NCBI GenBank assembly: GCA_033763975.1
Contig: JANRJM010000001.1
Location: 186,001 to 250,000, forward strand
Direction of reading: 5' to 3'
DNA length: 64,000 nucleotides
From: Planctomycetota bacterium
GTDB lineage: Bacteria > Planctomycetota > Phycisphaerae > Phycisphaerales > UBA1924
Shown here: one piece after another, positions 41,263 through 49,312 of the stretch
Layout: the number at the start of each line of letters is the position of its first letter
Position numbering within the stretch: position 1 is the first letter of the stretch
The notes under the pieces: model-generated
Database searches by the model: none
Seen by the model: the letters and a program-made list of their open reading frames with translations, nothing else
What the model was told of the DNA's origin: nothing
Program-made: the position numbers and the translations under genes

Positions 41263-41670
41263 ATGCTCTGGAAAGACGGCCAACGAGACGCTTCGCAGAT
41301 GGTGGTTCTCTCGGTGCTGGCCGACGGGCCCAGCTACGGCTACCTGATCACTAAGACCGTCGCGGCGCGGTCGGACGGCAAGGTGCGGCTGACGCCGGGC
41401 GTGCTGTATCCGCTTCTCAAGGGGCTCGAGAACGAGGGGCTCGTCACGACGCACTGGGAAGAAGTGAAGTCGGACCGCGCCGAGCCGGGCGAGGACGGGC
41501 GCAAGCGCAAGTGGTACAGCCTGTCGGCCAAGGGCCGCCAGCGCCTGGAGCAGCACATCTCCGCGCACCGCTCGTACCTCGAGATCATGGAGTCGTTCAT
41601 CGGACGGCTCGGCGGACGACTGGGACGCCCGGGCGACGGCACGGGCGGCGAGTCGGAGGCGTCGGCATGA
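41263..41670 (+). CDS. PadR-family transcriptional repressor
   Basis: A 135-residue PadR regulator. The winged helix includes ASQMVVLSVLADGPSYGYLI, LTPGVLYPLLKGLENEGLVT and RKRKWYSLSAKGRQRLEQHI. The C-terminal part is helical. Its gene overlaps the next by ATGA, and its promoter contains a palindrome that it probably binds itself (negative autoregulation). PadR genes are often followed by a HAAS-domain membrane protein, as here. The inducing signal is unknown. Confidence 0.93.
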   Translation: MLWKDGQRDASQMVVLSVLADGPSYGYLITKTVAARSDGKVRLTPGVLYPLLKGLENEGLVTTHWEEVKSDRAEPGEDGRKRKWYSLSAKGRQRLEQHISAHRSYLEIMESFIGRLGGRLGRPGDGTGGESEASA

Positions 41671-43190
41671 GCGCCGCGGCGAAATCGAGCACCGCCTCGA
41701 CGCCGGGCGCGCTGGCGCCGTCGGACGCGGGCCGGGAAGAGGTCGCGGGGCGCATCGGCGCGGAGCGCACGGCGGACGCGTCGATGTCGGCATGGCTCGA
41801 CATGGTGGCGCGGCTGCTGGACGTGCCGGCGGGGGAGCGTGCGGCGATCCGCAGCGAGTTGCACGATCACATGCGCGAGCGGGTGCGTGACCTGCTCGTG
41901 AGCGGGGAGAGCGACGCGGGAGCGGTAAGCCGCGCAATCGCGGAACTGGGCGATGCGGCGGAGCTGGCGGGGCGGTACCGCGCGGTTGGACGGCGCACAC
42001 GAAGGAGGCTGGCGATGAACATCCTGGCGATGGGCGTGGTCGGGGCGGCGGTGGCGGGCGGGCTGGTGGCGGGGCTGTCGGGGCGCGGGCCGCAGGGCGC
42101 GGTGAGCGTCACGATGTTCGAGGGGGACGCGCGGGCGAACGTGGCGGACCTGCCCGACGTGCGCGTCACGACGGACAGCGAAATGTCGTGGAGCGAGTTT
42201 CTCGAGCACGTGTCGAAGCAGTCGAAGCTGCCGGCATCGATGCAGTGGCACCGGATCGGGCAGCACGTGAACAACGTCGAAGTGGCGCACGACCAGTGGG
42301 TCGGCGTGGAGCTGAAGGACGTTCCGTTGACGCAGGCGCTGGACGTGATGTCGGCGACGCTGGGGCTGTCAGGGGCGTCGAGCCTGGCGGCGCGCGTGCG
42401 GGACGGCCGTTTGGTGATCTCGACGGCGATGTACTTCGACGAGCTCGAGGCGACGCTGGCGACGTACGACCTGACACGCGTGCTGGAAGGTGCGGCGGCC
42501 CAGGGCGACGCGACGATCGACGAGCCGGCTGAGGTGATCGAGCGGGTTCGCAAGATCGTGCAGGCGCTGGTGGAGCCGGACAACTGGGTGGACAACGGCG
42601 GCTCGGTGGCGCGGATGGAGGGGTTCGGGCCGAAGCTGTTCATCAGCGCGCCCCCGCGCATGCACCAGCGGATCGAGTTCATCCTCAAGGAACTGGCGAC
42701 GATCGGGGTGGCGGCGCAGACCCCGGCGAACGTCGGGGACCGGTTCGAGCTGGTTGGGGAGGGGAACTGGCTGCGAGTGGAGTTGGCGGCGGCGGACTCG
42801 GGCAAGATGGCCGGGTTCATCCGGTCGGTCTCGGAGCAGGCGGGGCTCGACGCCCGCGTGCGGACGGACGGGGCGCGGGTGGAGTACACCCCGCCCAGCG
42901 GCCTCTTGAACACGCTGGTGACGCTGCTGGACCAGCCCATGCCCGCGTCGCTGGAGAGGCCCGAGGCGAGCACGGTGGAGTTCCGTCCCAAGAACCTGTC
43001 GCCGGTACAGATGCGCGACCTGCTGGGCGAGGCGATGAACGTGTCGCCCCGGCTGAAGCAGTGCGCGGTGGGCCGGGTGATGGAGGTGAACGACGGGGTG
43101 CTGCGGGTGACGTCGACGCCGGAGCAGGCGGCGGAGATCCTGCAGATCGCGTCGATCATCGACGAGGGCGCGTCGCGACCGGCCCGCTAG
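41667..43190 (+). CDS. HAAS-domain membrane protein with secretin-N-like exported region
   Basis: A 507-residue protein coupled to padR by ATGA. Residues 35-110 are a HAAS (permease-prefix-1-like) domain (SAWLDMVARLLDVPAGERAA; ELHDHMRERVRDLL; AVSRAIAELGDAAELAGRYR). One membrane helix follows (MNILAMGVVGAAVAGGLVAG). The exported part has two or more STN/secretin-N-like units (VELKDVPLTQALDVMSATLG with GRLVISTAMYFDELEATLAT; NWVDNGGSVARMEGFGPKLF), a pattern of planctomycete secretin-like proteins, but no secretin channel domain. In other PadR-HAAS pairs the membrane protein works with or signals to PadR; the fused exported domain suggests a sensor. Confidence 0.75.
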   Translation: MSAAAKSSTASTPGALAPSDAGREEVAGRIGAERTADASMSAWLDMVARLLDVPAGERAAIRSELHDHMRERVRDLLVSGESDAGAVSRAIAELGDAAELAGRYRAVGRRTRRRLAMNILAMGVVGAAVAGGLVAGLSGRGPQGAVSVTMFEGDARANVADLPDVRVTTDSEMSWSEFLEHVSKQSKLPASMQWHRIGQHVNNVEVAHDQWVGVELKDVPLTQALDVMSATLGLSGASSLAARVRDGRLVISTAMYFDELEATLATYDLTRVLEGAAAQGDATIDEPAEVIERVRKIVQALVEPDNWVDNGGSVARMEGFGPKLFISAPPRMHQRIEFILKELATIGVAAQTPANVGDRFELVGEGNWLRVELAAADSGKMAGFIRSVSEQAGLDARVRTDGARVEYTPPSGLLNTLVTLLDQPMPASLERPEASTVEFRPKNLSPVQMRDLLGEAMNVSPRLKQCAVGRVMEVNDGVLRVTSTPEQAAEILQIASIIDEGASRPAR

Positions 43191-43299
43191 CAGGGTTGAC
43201 GCGGCCGGGAGAATCCGTCACCATGGCTCGGCGGCGGGGTGTCGGGGCTGCTCGTCGTGATTCCGCCCCCGCTTCCGGCTCGCATCCGCGCGGTGACGC

Positions 43300-43788
43300 T
43301 TGCTCTGCCCCTTCTGCGCCAAAGACGACGACAAGGTCATCGATTCGCGCTCGAGCGAGGGTGGGCGGGTCATCCGTCGGCGCCGCGAGTGCGTCGCGTG
43401 CCACAAGCGCTTCACGACCTACGAGCGCGTCGAGCAGACCCACCGGCTGATGGTCGTGAAACGCGACGGGACGCACCAGCCGTTCAACCGCGACAACATC
43501 CTGCGGGGCGTGCAGTCGGCGTGCGGGAAGCGGCCCATCCCCGAGGAACGGAAGATCGCGCTGGTCGACGAGATCGAGGACGAGCTGCACAAGGAGTTCG
43601 ACCGCGAGGTGCCCAGCAGCACGATCGGCGAGCGCGTGATGGCGAAACTCCGCGACGTCGACGAGGTGGCGTGGGTGCGGTTCGCGAGCGAGTACTACCA
43701 GTTCAAGAGCGTGCGCGAACTCAAGGAGCAGTTGAACCTGCTCGACGGGCGGGTCCGCGACGTGAAGGACCAGCAGCGTCTGTTCTAG
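43300..43788 (+). CDS. nrdR: Transcriptional repressor NrdR
   Basis: NrdR represses ribonucleotide reductase genes in response to ATP/dATP. The 162-residue protein has a zinc ribbon with Cys3, Cys6, Cys31 and Cys34 (MLCPFC; RRECVACHKRFTTYER) and the ATP-cone domain (LMVVKRDGTHQPFNRDNILR; VRFASEYYQFKSVREL). The start must be TTG: a TGA stop lies two codons upstream and the TTG gives the standard MxCPxC opening. The partner RNR gene is outside the window, though a TSCPD-type RNR protein begins at the left edge. Confidence 0.95.
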   Translation: MLCPFCAKDDDKVIDSRSSEGGRVIRRRRECVACHKRFTTYERVEQTHRLMVVKRDGTHQPFNRDNILRGVQSACGKRPIPEERKIALVDEIEDELHKEFDREVPSSTIGERVMAKLRDVDEVAWVRFASEYYQFKSVRELKEQLNLLDGRVRDVKDQQRLF

Positions 43789-43946
43789 CCGGGCGTTGGC
43801 CTGCGGGACATTCGGCTCGCGTCGGCGGTCCCTGTCTGTGGGCGATCGGCCGGCGGGTGGACGTTGGGCGGCTTCGTGCCAACGCTTCAGGCTTGAGCAC
43901 GCTGCCCCCGAACCCGGATCGCCGCCCCGTCCCGCGGGCGCCGCTG

Positions 43947-44870
43947 ATGCACCCGCGCCGCGTGCGGGGCGGGGTAAAGCTGCCGGGCGGCGTGCTCGAG
44001 GGGCCGGTGTTGTGGGCCGGCCAGCGATGGATGCGCGTCATCGAGAGTGTCGCGCCCGGCACGGCGATGGTCGAAGGGCTCGAGTACGCCAAAGAAGGGC
44101 AGACCAAGCGGCTGACGATCTCGCCCGGGAAGATCGAGGGGCTGGTGCAGGGACGCTCGGACCGCCCGTACGTCACGCAGATTTCCATGAGCGTGCTACC
44201 CGAGGCGTCGTGGGAGCGCGTGGTGCGACTGATGGGCGAGGGCGCGATCTACGCCGCCAAACTGCTCGCGGGCGAACTGCCCACGAACATCGAGGACGCG
44301 CTGGGCCCGCTGGACCTGCGCCTCTTCCCGGTTGAACCGAAGGAGTTGACGGCGTCGTGCACGTGCGACGTGCATCGGGCGGCGGTGCACGACGGGCAGC
44401 CCGAGGGCGCGACCTCGGACGCGCGCTGGTGCAAGCACGCGTGCTGCGTGGGGTACCTGGTGGCGCAACGCCTGGCGGTGGAGCCCTACCTCATGTTCGC
44501 GCTGCGCGGGCTTGACGGCGCGGAGCTGCTCGAACGGCTTCGCGAGCAGCGGACGATGGCGAGCGCGGGGGAGCGGGCGCCGGTGTACGCCCAGCACGTC
44601 CCGGCGATCTCCGAAACGCCCGGCGAGCCCCTGGAGACGGTCATCGATACGTTCTGGGACGCACCGGCGTCGCTGCGCGAGATCGAGATCCCGATGGGGC
44701 CGCCGCCGGTGAGCCACCCGCTGCTGCGTCGGCTGGGACCCAGCCCGCTGCAGGGCACATTCCCGATGGTCGGGCTGCTGGCCAGTTGCTACGACCTGTT
44801 CAGCGAGCAGGCGATCCGTCGTGCGGCCGGAGAGGGGAACGCGCCCGGGGGTGAAACGCCGGATGGTTGA
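43947..44870 (+). CDS. SWIM zinc-finger protein
   Basis: A protein of about 307 residues. The SWIM finger is complete: CTCDVHRA (Cys138, Cys140), then WCKHACCVGYLVAQRL, matching CxCx(n)CxH with the second His/Cys pair. Upstream, KEGQTKRLTISPGKIEGLVQ and RSDRPYVTQISMSVLP are typical for bacterial SWIM proteins, which often accompany SNF2 helicases; none is present here. Role unknown; a nucleic-acid or protein-binding accessory function is inferred. A TTG at 43893 would add 18 residues. Confidence 0.85.
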   Translation: MHPRRVRGGVKLPGGVLEGPVLWAGQRWMRVIESVAPGTAMVEGLEYAKEGQTKRLTISPGKIEGLVQGRSDRPYVTQISMSVLPEASWERVVRLMGEGAIYAAKLLAGELPTNIEDALGPLDLRLFPVEPKELTASCTCDVHRAAVHDGQPEGATSDARWCKHACCVGYLVAQRLAVEPYLMFALRGLDGAELLERLREQRTMASAGERAPVYAQHVPAISETPGEPLETVIDTFWDAPASLREIEIPMGPPPVSHPLLRRLGPSPLQGTFPMVGLLASCYDLFSEQAIRRAAGEGNAPGGETPDG

Positions 44871-44894
44871 CTCGCCGGGGCTGCTCACTACGAT
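44867..44894 (+). promoter_or_regulatory. Promoter-like sequence before the structured intergenic region
   Basis: TTGACT (44867-44872), a 16-bp spacer and TACGAT (44889-44894) resemble a sigma-70 promoter, overlapping the end of the SWIM gene. It would start transcription near 44901, in front of the hairpin cluster and tRNA-Gln. Confidence 0.5.
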
Positions 44895-44898
44895 GGCG

Positions 44899-45119
44899 GG
44901 TTCGTTGGAACCGTGCGTGACGGAGGCGGGCGGCGGGCAGAGCCGCTCGACGAGGCACGTACAGGGGCCTTCCCATCGCGGCTGATGGAAGGTCCAGTTC
45001 CGGCCGGCGTCCCCGCAGCGGGGCCGGCACCCACTGCCGCGGCCTCCGTGTTCGCCCGGGCTCCGGGCGGCGGCGGACCGCGTGGTCCACCGCGTTGGCC
45101 GGTCGGGTCTTCGACCGGC
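44899..45119 (+). ncRNA. Candidate structured RNA: six strong hairpins in a gene-free stretch
   Basis: The 344-bp gap between the SWIM gene and tRNA-Gln has no convincing protein gene. It holds consecutive perfect or near-perfect stems: GGTTC/GAACC (44899-44912); CCTTCCCATC/GATGGAAGG with one bulged C (44968-44992); GCCGG+CCCCGC/GCGGGG+CCGGC (45003-45028); CGCCCGG/CCGGGCG (45053-45069); GGACC/GGTCC (45075-45088); GCCGGTCG/CGACCGGC (45098-45119). I see no SRP RNA, RNase P, tmRNA or 6S signature. It may be a new ncRNA or the processed leader of tRNA-Gln. Confidence 0.4.
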
Positions 45120-45214
45120 AGTTGGAGGTACGCGAAGGCGTGCGATCACGACGTGTCGGAGGTCTCGGCGTCCCCGGACTCAGGGCGGCGCGAGACGGTT
45201 CGGCCTCGTGTCTT

Positions 45215-45285
45215 TGGCCGATGGTGTAACGGTAGCACAGCAGATTTTGGTTCTGTTTGTCCTGGTTCGAATCCAGGTCGGCCAG
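45215..45285 (+). tRNA. tRNA-Gln (anticodon UUG)
   Basis: A 71-nt tRNA with acceptor stem TGGCCGA/TCGGCCA and discriminator G. The D-arm includes GGTGTAACGGTAGCAC, the anticodon arm is CAGAT-TTTGGTT-type with anticodon TTG, and the T-arm is CCTGGTTCGAATCCAGG. CCA is not encoded. It precedes the glmU-prs operon. Confidence 0.96.
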
Positions 45286-45338
45286 TTTCCGTTGTCTGCT
45301 GAGCCCGCCCGCCCGGCGCACGCCGACGCTCACGTCGC

Positions 45339-46151
45339 ATGGCATCCGGTCCCGGACAACTCGACGCGATCATCCTCGGCGCCGGCAAGGGCACGCGGAT
45401 GAAGTCGGACCTGCCCAAGGTCGTGTTCCCGGTGGGCGGGCGCGCGATGGTGTGCGCCGTGGTGAACGCATGCCGCGAGGCGGGCGTGGGACGCATCATC
45501 GTCGTGGTGGGGCACAAGCAGGAACTGGTGCGCGCGGCGCTGGACGGGTACGGCGTGGAGTTCGCGGAGCAGCGCGAGCAGCTCGGGACGGGGCACGCGG
45601 TGCTGTCCGCGCGGGGCGTGTACGCCGGGGCGGGCGGGGACAAGACGCCCGAGCGGCGCGACGTGCCGGCGGGCCGGGCGGTGCTGGTGCTGTGCGGCGA
45701 CGGGCCGCTGATCCGCGCGGCGACGATCCGCACGCTGGTGGCGCGCCATGCGGAGACGGGCGCGGCGGCGACGCTGGCGACGGCGGTGCTCGACGACCCG
45801 ACGAACTACGGACGGATCATCCGCGACGAGGGCGGGCGGTTCATGGCGATCGTGGAACACAAGAACTGCACCCCCGCGCAGCGCGAGGTGCGCGAGGTGA
45901 ACCCGAGCTACTACTGCTTCGAATCGGCGGCGTTGTTCGGCGCGCTCGAGCGCGTGGAACGCAACGCGCTGACGGGCGAGTACTACCTGACGGACGTGCC
46001 GGGGCTGCTGCGGTCGGAGGGCGGGCGGGTCGAGGTGGTGGCGTCGGTGCCGCCCGAGGACGTGCTGAGCATCAACACGCCCGAGGAACTGGCGCGCGTG
46101 GACGCGATCTACCGGGCGCGGGCGACGTCGGCGCAAGCGGGGCGAGCATGA
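45339..46151 (+). CDS. UDP-GlcNAc pyrophosphorylase-type nucleotidyltransferase (GlmU N-domain only)
   Basis: A 270-residue sugar-nucleotidyltransferase matching the uridyltransferase half of GlmU: AIILGAGKGTRMKSDLPKVV (nucleotide loop), AEQREQLGTGHAVLSAR, LVLCGDGPLIRAATIRTLV, DDPTNYGRIIRDEGG, EHKNCTPAQREVREVNPSYY and GEYYLTDVPGLLRSEGG. The C-terminal left-handed beta-helix acetyltransferase domain of normal GlmU (about 450 aa) is absent, so GlcN-1-P acetylation needs another protein. It overlaps prs by ATGA, the gcaD(glmU)-prs order known in Bacillus. Confidence 0.9.
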   Translation: MASGPGQLDAIILGAGKGTRMKSDLPKVVFPVGGRAMVCAVVNACREAGVGRIIVVVGHKQELVRAALDGYGVEFAEQREQLGTGHAVLSARGVYAGAGGDKTPERRDVPAGRAVLVLCGDGPLIRAATIRTLVARHAETGAAATLATAVLDDPTNYGRIIRDEGGRFMAIVEHKNCTPAQREVREVNPSYYCFESAALFGALERVERNALTGEYYLTDVPGLLRSEGGRVEVVASVPPEDVLSINTPEELARVDAIYRARATSAQAGRA

Positions 46152-47134
46152 GAGATCCCAACGGCGACTTGCGGGTGTTTGCCGGTCGGTCGGTGGTGAA
46201 GCTCACCGCCGAGGTGTGCCGGTTCCTGGACTGCGAGCCGGGGCAGTCGCGGATGCAGACGTTCCCCGACGGCGAGGTGATCGTCAAGATCGACGAGGAC
46301 GTGCGCGGGCGCGACGTGTACGTGGTGGTCTCGACCTGTGAGCCGGTGAACGACAACCTGATGGAACTGCTGATCTGCATCGACTGCCTGCGCCGGGCGA
46401 GCGCGGGGCGGATCACGGTGGTGCTGCCGTACTTCGGGTACGCGCGCCAGGACCGCAAGGACGAGGGTCGGGTGCCGATCACGGCGAAGCTGGTGGCGAA
46501 CCTGATCACGGCGGCGGGCACGGACCGCGTGCTGGCGCTGGACCTGCACGCGGCGCAGATCCAGGGGTTCTTCGACCTGCCGGTGGATCATCTGTCGGCG
46601 ACGCCCGTGTTCGTGGACTACTTCAAGGACCTGCAGCGCCGGGGCGAGCTGCCCGACCTGTGCCTGGTGAGCCCGGACGTGGGCAACGTGAAGGTGGCCG
46701 AGAGCATGGCGAACCTGCTCGGGGGCGAACTGGCGATCATCAACAAGCGGCGCCTGAGCGGGTCGACGGTCACCACGGGCAACCTCATCGGCGACGTGCG
46801 CGGGCGCACGGTGCTGATGTTCGACGACATCATCTCGACGGGCGGGACGGTGTGCGAGGCGGCGAAACTGGTGATGGACAAGGGGGCGCGCGAGGTCATC
46901 GCGGCCGCGACGCACCCCGTGCTGGTCGGGCCGGCGGTCGAGCGTCTGCTCGCCAGCCCGATCTCACGCGTGGTGGTGTGCAACACGATCCCGCTGACGG
47001 ACCGGGTCGCGCCGCTGCGGGCCAAGCTGGTCGAGCTCTCGGTGGGCCCGCTGCTGGGGCACGCGATCCACCGGATCCATCACAACGAGAGCGTGAGCGC
47101 GCTCTTCAAGAACACGGCGGGGACGAAGCGGTAG
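46148..47134 (+). CDS. prs: Ribose-phosphate pyrophosphokinase (PRPP synthetase)
   Basis: Prs makes PRPP from ribose 5-phosphate and ATP for purine, pyrimidine, NAD and amino-acid synthesis. The 328-residue protein has the family core: LRVFAGRSVVKLTAEVCRFL, DGEVIVKIDEDVRGRDVYVV, PYFGYARQDRKDEGRVPITA, VLALDLHAAQIQGFFDLPVD, the flexible loop around NKRRLSGSTVTTGNLIG and the PRPP-binding loop VLMFDDIISTGGTV. It feeds PRPP to purF (21402). It overlaps the glmU-like gene by 4 bp. Confidence 0.97.
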   Translation: MRDPNGDLRVFAGRSVVKLTAEVCRFLDCEPGQSRMQTFPDGEVIVKIDEDVRGRDVYVVVSTCEPVNDNLMELLICIDCLRRASAGRITVVLPYFGYARQDRKDEGRVPITAKLVANLITAAGTDRVLALDLHAAQIQGFFDLPVDHLSATPVFVDYFKDLQRRGELPDLCLVSPDVGNVKVAESMANLLGGELAIINKRRLSGSTVTTGNLIGDVRGRTVLMFDDIISTGGTVCEAAKLVMDKGAREVIAAATHPVLVGPAVERLLASPISRVVVCNTIPLTDRVAPLRAKLVELSVGPLLGHAIHRIHHNESVSALFKNTAGTKR

Positions 47135-47150
47135 GCAGCGCAACGCACCG

Positions 47151-47209
47151 GGTGCCGGGAATCGGCACTCGGCAACAGGCATTCGGCATTCGGGATGAAG
47201 CACCCGGGA
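47151..47209. repeat. Intergenic GGCATTCGG/GGCACTCGGC repeats before rplY
   Basis: GGCACTCGGC, then GGCATTCGGCATTCGGG, lie in the 94-bp gap between prs and rplY. They are the reverse complement, with a small insertion, of GAATGCCGAATGCCGAGTGC at 24451-24470. GGTGCCGGGAATC and CACCCGGGATTTG flank them. They suggest a small dispersed repeat family. Confidence 0.6.
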
Positions 47210-47228
47210 TTTGTGAAAGGGACGAGCC

Positions 47229-48017
47229 ATGCACGAGAAGTCACCACTGATCAGTGTCAAGAAGCGTGAGAAGCTGGGCACGCGGTACTGCGAGCGGATC
47301 CGCAAGGCGGGCGGGCTGCCGGCGATCGTGTACGGGCACGGCGAGCAGCCGGTGCCCGTGTACCTCTCGGAAGCGCGGGACACGGTCCGCAAGATCCACT
47401 CGGGCGACAAGGTCTTCCGCATGACGCTCGAGGGCGGGTTCCAGGAGCAGGTCGTGCTGCTGAAGGACCTGCAGTTCGACCACATGGGCACGACGATCGT
47501 GCACGCGGACTTCGCGCGGGTGGACCTGAACGAACGCGTGAAGGCGAAGGTGCCGGTGCACCTGGTCGGCGAGGCCAAGGGCCTCAAGCAGGTCGGGGCG
47601 ATCCTGATGCACCCGACGTCGGAGCTCGAGATCGAGTGCCGCGTCGTGGACCTCCCGGACTACATCGAGATCCGCGTCGACGAACTCGACGTCGGGGAGC
47701 TCATCTCGGCGGCGGACGTGAAGCTCCCGACCCAGGAGATGCGCCTCGTGACGGACTCGCACGCGATCGTCGCGCAGATCGTGGTGCAGCTCGAGGAGAA
47801 GGTGGGCGAGGAAGCGGCGGCCGCGGGCGGCGCGGCGGAGCCGGAGGTCATCACCGCCAAGAAGCCCGCCGAGGGCGAGGACGCGGCCAAGGCGGGTGCG
47901 AAGCCCGCGGCCGGCGGCGCGAAGCCCGCGGCGGCCGGGGCCAAGCCCGCGGCGGGTGCGAAGCCCGCGGCGGCCGGCGCGAAGCCCGCGGCGGGTGGTG
48001 GCGACAAGAAGAAGTAA
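47229..48017 (+). CDS. rplY: 50S ribosomal protein L25 / general stress protein Ctc
   Basis: A 262-residue protein binding 5S rRNA. The N-terminal L25 domain has RKAGGLPAIVYGHGEQPVPV and VVLLKDLQFDHMGTTIVHAD. The TL5/Ctc beta-domain follows (VKAKVPVHLVGEAKGLKQVG; LEIECRVVDLPDYIEIRVDE). A C-terminal low-complexity region of about 60 residues repeats AKPAA units and ends DKKK; it is much longer than in other bacteria. It sits between prs and pth as ctc does in Bacillus. Confidence 0.96.
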   Translation: MHEKSPLISVKKREKLGTRYCERIRKAGGLPAIVYGHGEQPVPVYLSEARDTVRKIHSGDKVFRMTLEGGFQEQVVLLKDLQFDHMGTTIVHADFARVDLNERVKAKVPVHLVGEAKGLKQVGAILMHPTSELEIECRVVDLPDYIEIRVDELDVGELISAADVKLPTQEMRLVTDSHAIVAQIVVQLEEKVGEEAAAAGGAAEPEVITAKKPAEGEDAAKAGAKPAAGGAKPAAAGAKPAAGAKPAAAGAKPAAGGGDKKK

Positions 48018-48064
48018 GCGCAGCGGCGCGTCGCACGCCAGGGGAGCACGCAGGTCCGGGAGCC

Positions 48065-48691
48065 ATGAAGCTGATCGTCGGATTGGGCAATCCAGGCGCG
48101 GAGTACACCTCGACCCGGCACAACGTCGGGTTCATGGTGGTGGACCGGCTGTCGTCGAAGCACGGCGCGGGGGCGACGCCCCGCGCCCGCTTCAAGGCGG
48201 CCACCACGGAGGTCGTGATCGCCGGCGAGAAGTGCCTGCTGCTCAAGCCGACGACCTACATGAACCTCTCCGGGCAGTGCGTGGGAGAGGCCATCGCCTT
48301 CTACAAAGCCGACGTCGGCGCCGACCTGCTGGTCGTCGTCGACGACCTCTACCTGCCCACCGGCGCGGTGCGGCTTCGCCCGGGCGGCGGCACGGGCGGG
48401 CACAACGGGCTCACGGACATCCAGCGAGCGCTCGGGACGGAGGCGTACGCGCGCCTGCGGATCGGGGTGGGCATGCTGCCGGGAGGCGGCAAGCCCGCGC
48501 ACATGGACCAGGCGGACTATGTGCTGTCGCGGTTCAGCGCGGAGGAACACGCCGCGCTGGAGGGCGGGCTGGCCAAGGCTGTGCAAGGGGCCGAGGCGTG
48601 GGCGTCGCGCGGGCTGGCGCAGGCGATGAACAGCGTGAACGCGCCGGAGCCGAAGCCCGGCGAGGGGAAGAAGCAGACGGGCGGGGAATGA
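48065..48691 (+). CDS. pth: Peptidyl-tRNA hydrolase
   Basis: Pth frees tRNA from peptidyl-tRNA that has dropped off the ribosome. The 208-residue protein has MKLIVGLGNPGAEYTSTRHN with Asn9 and catalytic His19, then KPTTYMNLSGQCVGEAIAFY, VVVDDLYLPTGAVRLRPGGG (catalytic Asp) and GTGGHNGLTDIQRALG. It lies 48 bp after rplY. Confidence 0.97.
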   Translation: MKLIVGLGNPGAEYTSTRHNVGFMVVDRLSSKHGAGATPRARFKAATTEVVIAGEKCLLLKPTTYMNLSGQCVGEAIAFYKADVGADLLVVVDDLYLPTGAVRLRPGGGTGGHNGLTDIQRALGTEAYARLRIGVGMLPGGGKPAHMDQADYVLSRFSAEEHAALEGGLAKAVQGAEAWASRGLAQAMNSVNAPEPKPGEGKKQTGGE

Positions 48692-48711
48692 GTTGGACAG
48701 TGAAGAACGAC

Positions 48712-48729
48712 GCGCCCGGCAGCGGGCGC
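48712..48729 (+). promoter_or_regulatory. Hairpin in the rpsF leader
   Basis: GCGCCCG-GCAG-CGGGCGC forms a perfect 7-bp stem 20 nt before the rpsF ATG, after the pth stop. No U-run follows. It might be a ribosomal-protein-binding leader or only limit read-through from pth. Confidence 0.4.
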
Positions 48730-48749
48730 CCGGCGAGAAAGGACCGAGC

Positions 48750-49199
48750 ATGTCGAAGAAGCGAGTGTACAACTACGAGGCGATGTTCCTGCTCAGCCAG
48801 GCGGTGGCGGCGGACCTGAACGGGGCGATCGAGCACATCCGGGAGATCATCGCGCGCGGGCACGGCGAGATCCTCGCGATGCGCAAGTGGGACGACCGTC
48901 GCCTGGCGTACGAGATCGAGGGGCAGAAGCGCGGGTACTACGTGCTCGTGTTCTTCAAGGCGCCCGGGGTCGACATCGCGCACGTCGAGCGGGACTGCAA
49001 CCTGTCGGAGAAGATCCTCCGCACGATGATCCTGCGCTGCGACCACATGACCGAGGAGACGATCCGCGCCCAGGACGCGACCAAGGAACTGGAGATCGAG
49101 GCGAAGATGCGTGCCGAGCGCCCGGCCATGGTGGTGCAGGCGCCCGCGCCGGCGCCCGCGCCCGCCGCCCCGGAAGAGGAAGTCGCCCCGCAGGCCTGA
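48750..49199 (+). CDS. rpsF: 30S ribosomal protein S6
   Basis: A 149-residue S6. It has MSKKRVYNYEAMFLLSQAVA, IREIIARGHGEILAMRKWDD followed by RRLAYEIEGQKRGYYVLVFF, and EKILRTMILRCDHM, with a C-terminal extension rich in Ala/Pro and ending EEEVAPQA. In most bacteria rpsF and rpsR are coupled because S6 and S18 form a heterodimer; rpsR is not next to it here. The ATG at 48750 follows an AAAGGA ribosome binding site. Confidence 0.96.
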   Translation: MSKKRVYNYEAMFLLSQAVAADLNGAIEHIREIIARGHGEILAMRKWDDRRLAYEIEGQKRGYYVLVFFKAPGVDIAHVERDCNLSEKILRTMILRCDHMTEETIRAQDATKELEIEAKMRAERPAMVVQAPAPAPAPAAPEEEVAPQA

Positions 49200-49312
49200 T
49201 CGGCGCCCGCGGTCGCGATGGGTGTGTCGGTTCGGGGCGCGCGGCGGGCGTGCCGGTTGGGGTATGATCGGGTCGGTGAGGGCCGTTCGGCTCGCGCCGC
49301 TGGAGGCCGCAC

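Noticed and set aside
44899-45214. RNase P RNA, SRP RNA or tmRNA in the gap before tRNA-Gln
   Set aside because: The invariant blocks (GAGGAAAGTC and ACAGAA; GGTCAGGTCCGGAAGG; tRNA-like tmRNA ends) are absent.
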